DNA from: Cristatella mucedo
Lineage: Eukaryota; Bryozoa; Phylactolaemata; Cristatellidae
Reading direction: 5' to 3'
DNA: 40,000 nt
NCBI GenBank assembly: GCA_009760855.2
Contig: WPIO01000007.1
Coordinates: 2,765,001-2,805,000 of the forward strand
Shown: in pieces, positions 34,410 to 40,000 of the stretch
Layout: each line of letters opens with the position of its first letter
Numbering within the stretch: the stretch's first letter is position 1
Notes under the pieces: generated by a model
Databases searched by the model: none
Told to the model about the DNA's origin: nothing
What the model saw: the letters and a program-made list of their open reading frames with translations, nothing else
Made by a program: the position numbers and the translations under genes

Positions 34410-35483
34410 CTAGATTGTTTGTGCCGCCGCTGAGAGTAGGAGGCCTTGCCGAGGGAAGCGGAGCTGGCGGCGGCAGCGAGGCGGCAGAAGAGACTCGCTG
34501 TGACTCCACAGAGAGAGAGAGGCCGCTGAGCGAGCGACGGAAGCAGAGGGAGCACGCTTACGCCGTGGCGGACCGACCGCCTGCATTCCTGGGCGCGTCA
34601 GCATGGCGAGCTGTTTTCCGGATCGGCGGGTGTTCTCGTTAGTTCTCGCCGCTGCGCGGCAGTAGGGTGAGGAAGCGGTAGAAACACCGCGGGTTCGCGG
34701 CGGCGGCGCAGCACGCCTGCCCCCCCCCCCTAGTGTCCGCCGGCCGCGATGGGAGGCGGGCAGGTGAGGGAGGCCGAAGGGCCAATAAAGCACAGGGCCT
34801 AATAGCTTAAGCCGGCCCCCACGGTCTGAGGCATTATGGGATCCGCTAATATCAACAAATCGGGTCCGATACTAGTCTCCACCCAGCTCGCGAGGATAAA
34901 GCGTTAGTTTTTCTCGAGAAACCGTTGCAGCCGGGCGTAAATGCAGATCCAAATGCAACCGGAGGACATGGTCGTAGGCGTAAGCTGAGCGCGCCCTGCT
35001 GCGCCGTTGTTGCTACGCGGTTGCCGCGACGCGGGCCCCACCCGGCCGCCCACGGGCGGCTGCATCTTCGGCAGCCGTGCACAGGTGGCCGCAGCCGGCG
35101 CCAGCGCAGCCGTGCTGCTGCACGCCTGCGCTGGCTGGCGCTTTGCTATCGCGGCCTATTGCCGTCCAGGCTGGTGGCTGCCTGCCGCTGGCCTTTCCAT
35201 CGCCCCAGTCGCTAGTCCGTCGAAGGGGTCTCGTGGGGAATTCTGCAAGACGGCGGTAGGGCTCCTCTTGCGATGACGTCGCTCGGCGGCTGCGCGGCTT
35301 TTTTGGCGGCGTCGGCCGAGAGGCGAACTGATTTTCCTAGCTAGCGGTCAACGCGATGGCCCACGCCTACCTTGAGCAGTCGCTATCTGGAGCTGACACG
35401 GCTCATGGACAACCTCGATGACTGCCCCCTCCCTTCTCCCCCCACCCCGGTAGGTTTCGATGGGTAGGGCTTACAATCAGTGA
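34410..35483 (+). promoter_or_regulatory. Candidate 5' leader or promoter region of the ARID3-like gene
   Basis: CpG-rich DNA just upstream of the ARID3-like exon. No recognisable TATA box or initiator was found, and an in-frame stop ends at 35,483. The role is inferred from position and composition only. Confidence 0.3.
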
Positions 35484-35869
35484 ATGGTTTCTAGCTTCAG
35501 GACTCTCAGTCTCCTCCCTCGCGTGGACGGTGAGCGACCCGCGGCTGGCAGGTCTCTGGGTAGGCTAGCAGTCGGCCCTCGGTTTGCTCTCAAGCAACTG
35601 TCTGGACGGCCATCGGCGATGAATAGCTCCAGCGGCTGGCTTGCAGCTCGACCAAGCTTGTGCAAGGCGGTGCTCAGCGCTTGCCGTCATGGCTGCTCGT
35701 GTCTATTCTTACAGCAGGCTCCACTGAAGGCGAGCAACACCTCCACTCCTACCGACAGGTGCACAGGCAATGGTCTGACTTCCGGCAAGGACACCGAACC
35801 CGTCGATCCCTCGCACCTGGAAATACTGGACAAGCTGAGGAGGTCGCACGAACGCGGAGACAGCACGGG

Positions 35870-35912
<43 letters not shown>

Positions 35913-36617
35913 TGCGGCACTGGTAGCAACAGCGGCGGCGTCGGCGGCGGCAGCTTGCCCTCGTCTTTGACGCAGCACCAGCAGCTACAGTCGAGTCACG
36001 GGGGCCTGTCGCATCAGGAGGACCTGTCGCCTCCAGCCACTTCAACTGCAGCCGGCATGCAAGCTGCGGGTTTGGCCGTCCCAGCAGGACGACGAAGACA
36101 GAGCGACGTCACTCACCCGATCGAGCGCTTCGACACGGAGCCGGCTCACCGACGATGGCTGGCTCCGGCGGCTGCGGCAGCAGCTCATGCGGCTGCTGCA
36201 GCCGCCGCAGCCGCAGCCGAGCTGCATGGAGCAAGTAGTACTAGCGCTGCAGTAACGGCCAAACACGCCAGCCGCGTGGGCCCGGCAACTGCGGAGGACC
36301 TGCTCAAGATGCACGAGGCACTCTACTCGCTGCATACTGGCCGGCCACGTTACGGCTACCTAAGTCATCTCAGGTTCATGCAAGAGCAAGTGTTTGCTGC
36401 CGTAGCCGGCAGCGGCGGCACCGGTGGTGGCAGTGCCATAGCAGCAATCTCGGCCAACTCGGGCGCCGACGTCAATGGAGGCAGCAGCCAGGGCTCCCCA
36501 CCGCTGATGGGCTCAGAAGATGATGAAGACCTAGCGGCCTCCGTCGTGGACCACTCGGTGCCTCCAGCGCCCGGCGGTGCAGGCGGTCAGTGGACCTACG
36601 AGGAACAGTTCAAGCAG
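35484..36617 (+). CDS. ARID3/dead ringer-like transcription factor, N-terminal coding exon (partial)
   Basis: The exon encodes the N-terminal low-complexity region and the first residues of an ARID DNA-binding domain. It is open for 378 codons. The last residues, WTYEEQFKQ (codons 370-378), match the start of the extended ARID domain in the ARID3 / dead ringer (retained) family. The exon stops at a perfect donor, CAG|GTGAGT (GT at 36,618), and the family motif breaks off exactly there. The body contains poly-Ser from an AGC run (35,873-35,911), Gly-rich stretches, poly-Ala (about 36,165-36,222) and an acidic GSEDDEDLA patch before the domain, all usual for such factors. The 5' end is uncertain. 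ATG 35,484 follows directly on an in-frame TGA. ATG 35,619 has the better Kozak context. A spliced start at 35,715 is also possible. Members of the family are nuclear, AT-rich DNA-binding regulators of development. The rest of the ARID domain lies beyond this window. Confidence 0.78.
35701..35717 (+). other. Possible tandem (NAGNAG) splice acceptor
   Basis: A pyrimidine-rich stretch (gtctattctt) is followed by acagcag and then GCTCCACTG. Either AG could end an upstream intron, giving an exon of 903 or 900 bp that stays in frame with the ARID3-like reading frame and differs by one Gln. If it is used, the open frame at 35,484-35,711 is not coding in that transcript. This rests on sequence motif alone. 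Confidence 0.35.
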
Positions 36618-36623
36618 GTGAGT
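36618..36623 (+). other. Splice donor of the ARID3-like exon
   Basis: CAG|GTGAGT matches the metazoan 5' splice consensus and follows the last family-matching codon (Gln). The intron is phase 0. Reading on past it gives residues unlike any ARID domain, which supports splicing here. Confidence 0.8.
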
Positions 36624-38073
36624 CTACCCCCAGTCTGCCACAGATTGCCTCGTGAGTCCGGCCAGCCGGCTTTTCTGCTGTCATTCGCAGCAACAAGCTA
36701 CTGGGGGCGTGACTGGGATCCAGTGTGCTTCGCATCTGCAGATCTGAGGACATTTACCGACGAGCAGCTATGAATGGGAGAGATTCTTATAAATACTTAG
36801 ATCCATGCAGACTACATCTGCCTCTGAATCATGCACGGCTGATGTGCATAGTGGGCTTAAGAGGTCTTGCCTTGCTGCTTAATTCGACGAGGGCTTCTTT
36901 GAAAAATGTGTGCTGTGCTTATAAATGACAAATGACAAATGACCGCTAGGTGTTACTTCCTTTGCAACTTCTTCTCCTGCTGATCTTCACCTGGACTTGA
37001 TTTGGAAATCCCACCTCTTGCCTACATCTTCTCATCTCTCAAGAAGATGACTGTATTGCTAAGCAGGCCATCAACCTACTTTTAATAGCTTAGTTAAGCC
37101 CCAGCTGGCTGTCTGCTCAACTCCACGAAGCCTCTCCACTTGAATTTCTCATATCCGAGGTGAAGCTTAGGTATGGTTTAGCCGGAACAGACACTACCGT
37201 AGGTGTACATGCAGCCTTGCTCTTGTGATTGTTGGCTAGGGAGTTGAATGTCATCAGAGTACATGCCAAGGCCTCTCTGATCGCTCGGGACATCGGATGG
37301 CACTGCAGGTCAGGGCACTGTCGAGCCGTACCTGCAGGCTGTCGCCTGTTGCTGCATCGTCTTCTGTTTTTGGGAGGGGTGTATGTGAGGGAGCTGAATT
37401 TTTGGCTGCCACCAGTCGCATTCATTAGCAACTGTGCCCTTTTCAATAATTTGATAATTACTACCATGCTGTACAGCATTATCCTTTTATTTGCTTTGTT
37501 ACTGCTTTCTGCTGCCAGGGGTCATCACAAAGCTCCGAATTAGCTTTCGCCCTGTGAGATAGAGATTCTTTTCTGCGGATTTGAAGGATGCTAATTTAAA
37601 AGTACGAATCCAGAAATTTGTGTATGTCTCGCATTCACAAGATGGTCATTTCGTCTGGTTGTGTTTGACAAATAGCAGCTGATCAATGTTATCACATCCT
37701 CCACCAGCAAACTAAGTGCGTATATTACTGTCCAGCTAGACAGTTTCATGACATATCCTTTCAACAATCCAGTCGTTTCCGAGCACAATGAGAGAGCCCG
37801 AATGGTGGAAGCCCAAAATGCCGAGACGTTGAATCAGTTATCTGTTCTAGTTAAGACTTTATGAAGGGTTTCCAGATGGAATAATTTATGCAGTCGACGA
37901 GCAGCATAAACGCAGGTCTTGTTATCGAATTCACATACATGTTCTCTGCTAGTCCTTGCCACTGTACATATACTATAGCTTAGACTTGAGTGTGCTTAAG
38001 ATTACCTCGCTCATTGGCAGTAATCGGCTACATTTTCACGCGTGCGTGCACACATCCACTCTCTCTAACTCAC
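36618..38073 (+). other. Intron of the ARID3-like gene, proximal part
   Basis: No further ARID-domain exon, RNA gene or mobile element was recognised here. The short open frames are not protein-like. The intron continues at least to the window end, since no exon encoding the core of the ARID domain is visible. Confidence 0.6.
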
Positions 38074-38080
38074 TCACGCG

Positions 38081-38122
<42 letters not shown>

Positions 38123-38253
38123 TGCATGCACACACACGCATGAGCACACACACACACACACACGCGCACACACACACACACATACACATATACATACACA
38201 CAAACACACACACACACATACGCACACATACACACACATACACACACACACAC
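38074..38253. repeat. CA-rich microsatellite
   Basis: About 180 bases of CA with CG, CATG and CATA variants, intronic to the ARID3-like gene. Confidence 0.97.
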
Positions 38254-39544
38254 ATTCATGCATGCGTCTGCTGATGCTGAGGGACAAGTGGTCGGAGAAT
38301 TCCAAGCCCTACTAAAGAGATGTTGGAAGCTCCGAAGTACCTCCTGATAGAAACTACACCCGGCCAGTCACCACCAACGAACAAGGGTGAGAGTATATTG
38401 TGCTGTGCGCACCAGGCAGTTGCTATAACACTCTCGTTCAATATCTGACAATCCAGAAAAAGTAACTGAATTTTAGAAGCTTGTAGGAAGTTCCAGAGCG
38501 ATGCTGGGGCTAAAAGCATCGACTCAGCAATGAGCTTTCTCCTTGAAATTGATTGTGCTACACGAAATGCTGGTAGCACTTAGTAGAGATTGCCAGACGG
38601 CAGCAGAAGCTGAACAAATCGCCTCTAGGCGCTGGCTCTCGGTGCTCGGCCTCGTATGTGAAAGCAGCCGGTTTTGGATCAGTGCTATTGGCTGAGAGTG
38701 TGCACATAAAACCAGCACGATGTGACAAAACTGTGTGTATATATTAGAAAGAAAGCAAGAACACGTGCCAAGGATCATTCTTCCTATTGTCCATTTCTCA
38801 AAGCTCGTTCGCCTCAGCAGACAGGTCTCCGGCTAGGCTAGGCTCGGCAGCAGCTGCAGAAGCCTTGATCTTGCACGATTCGCACTTCGCCTTTGCCTGG
38901 TCAGAGGATCTCGACATATTCAAGTTTACCCAGAGAGCTTACCAGTCACGTCGGCCACTCAGCGTTGAACCTCCTGGGAGGCAGGGAACTCGGCTCGCAC
39001 TACAACTTGATCGAGATGCAACAGCTGCAGCAGGTGCAGCCAGCACTGACAGCCAGCATTGGCAGCATCTTTTCCCGCGTGCTCGCTGCTGGTGCTCGCT
39101 GTGCTGCTGGTGCTCGCTGTGGTCTTTGCAAGACAGGAGCTCTGCCGGCGTGCTGCCTCTATGCCTTCTGCCCATGCTGCTACGAGCATATATACTGTGC
39201 ATAGATAACTTTACGAGAGCCCTGAGAATGGGGGTACGGGAATGGAGGCTAGTAGTGGGCTTTGGCCCCCTCGAACTGATTTGAGCTTGGACTTGACAGG
39301 CACCTTTGCTCGGACACACCCCTTCACCTTCCCATGATTGGTGACCTATGAAGAGGTCAAGGTTTTAAGTCTGACTATGCACAGAAGCTTAGTCTGAGCA
39401 AGTCTAGGGGAGAGACTACTACCTTCAGTGCCTGCAAGTGTGTCAGCCCAGCAAGTCACTCGCAGTCTGAGTAACTTAAAATTGATGCTAATGGTGTGAT
39501 CAGCTGCACTTTCTGAGTCTGCAGACATGACTGCTCACTACCCA
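38254..39544. other. Intron continuation; no exon recognised
   Basis: The segment at about 38,300-38,580 on the minus strand could be a very decayed LINE endonuclease piece, but I cannot support it. The 165-codon frame at 38,787-39,284 has no recognisable domain and ends in Cys/Leu-rich repeats. Confidence 0.45.
39079..39120. repeat. 18-bp tandem repeat, about 2.5 copies
   Basis: The unit GCTGCTGGTGCTCGCTGT occurs at 39,085-39,102 and 39,103-39,120, with a half copy to the left. Confidence 0.9.
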
Positions 39545-39705
39545 TTACCGAGCCTTGATAGCCCAGGAGGTAGGGTGCTTGCTCTTCACAAGCGAGGTCG
39601 TGGGTTCGAATCCTGCAGTGGGTAATCCTTTACTGTCACGTGCAAGCTGCAGCGAAAGCTGTTAAGGCTCTTCTGCTGCTACACAAATAGGGTTACATGT
39701 TAAGT
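39545..39705 (+). mobile_element. tRNA-derived SINE (family 1)
   Basis: The head TTGATAGCCCAGGAGGTAGG is followed by a B box in GTGGGTTCGAATCCTGCAG, the body GGTAATCCTTTACTGTC and the segment AAGGCTCTTCTGCTGCTACA. It aligns with the copies at 17,935, 21,940 and 12,612, and is the best preserved at the B box. Confidence 0.85.
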
Positions 39706-40000
39706 AAGTTGAGATGAAGAAGAATCTGTGCGTGCATGTTTCCATGGGCAAATGTAATCGGTTACCTGCGGAAGTATTAACACCTCGTGTGTCCTGGTAA
39801 TCTCAAACGGCTTCCTTTCTTGCAATAACATCCCGATGGTTGAGTTTTCTGTCGCGAAATACAGTTCGGCATAGGCAGCTTAGCTATTAGTGCCAGCAAA
39901 ATTCTGACTAGGCACTTTTTTGTCCGGCCCGATATTATGCCTTGTTCAAATTTAGAAAGATTAGTGGGAGGGAAAGTAAAGTGGTAGGTCATTCCAGGAC
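39706..40000. other. No gene or repeat recognised
   Basis: The last 295 bases hold no supported feature. Confidence 0.5.

Noticed and set aside
38300-38580. Decayed LINE endonuclease on the minus strand
   Set aside because: Only a vague resemblance to the block after the TETWL motif. Not enough to call.
38787-39284. 165-codon + frame in the intron of the ARID3-like gene
   Set aside because: No ARID or other domain is visible, it includes an 18-bp tandem repeat, and other frames are also open.

Overview
The window is a piece of an animal (metazoan) nuclear chromosome. There are no bacterial-style operons and no ribosome binding sites. One exon is recognisable, and it belongs to an ARID3/dead ringer type transcription factor. 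The rest is intron or intergenic DNA full of decayed non-LTR retrotransposons (LINE ORF2 pieces of the L2/CR1/Rex-like group), tRNA-derived SINEs and very long microsatellites. The phylum cannot be fixed from the sequence. L2-like LINEs, GA tracts and CCCTAA-like telomeric remnants suggest an invertebrate, but this is weak inference.

Layout. 1-4,900: a G run, a long GA/GT microsatellite, a 15-bp minisatellite and the 3' part of a LINE. 4,900-6,320: a LINE reverse transcriptase remnant on + abutting the 3' end of a second LINE copy on -. 6,320-12,040: nothing recognised except one uncertain minus-strand open block (8,812-9,087). 12,040-23,520: a graveyard of at least six LINE pieces and several SINEs in both orientations, broken by two CpG-rich pockets that carry long GA or CT tracts. 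24,200-28,200: a large CpG-rich block with CT/GA tracts, a (GGC)n run of about 120 bp and several hairpins, containing one inserted SINE. 28,700-31,870: four more LINE pieces and a telomere-like degenerate repeat. 31,870-35,480: a second large CpG-rich block with two GA tracts of about 400 bp and two strong hairpins. 35,484-36,617: the ARID3-like exon. It ends exactly at a consensus splice donor inside the N-terminal edge of the ARID domain. 36,618-40,000: the start of the following intron, at least 3.4 kb, with a CA-rich microsatellite and a SINE.

How it fits together. The CpG-rich, GA-rich block just upstream of the ARID3-like exon is the natural candidate for its promoter and 5' untranslated region (inference). 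The LINE copies all look dead: they carry frameshifts, stops and lost catalytic aspartates. Several copies share a related 3' tail and a related 3' untranslated region. A SINE family ends in a similar tail, which suggests that the LINE machinery mobilised the SINEs. I found no clearly new biological system. The most useful leads are the 24-bp perfect-arm hairpin at 32,413-32,464, the repeated pairing of GA/CT tracts with CpG-rich DNA, and the degenerate telomere-like patch.
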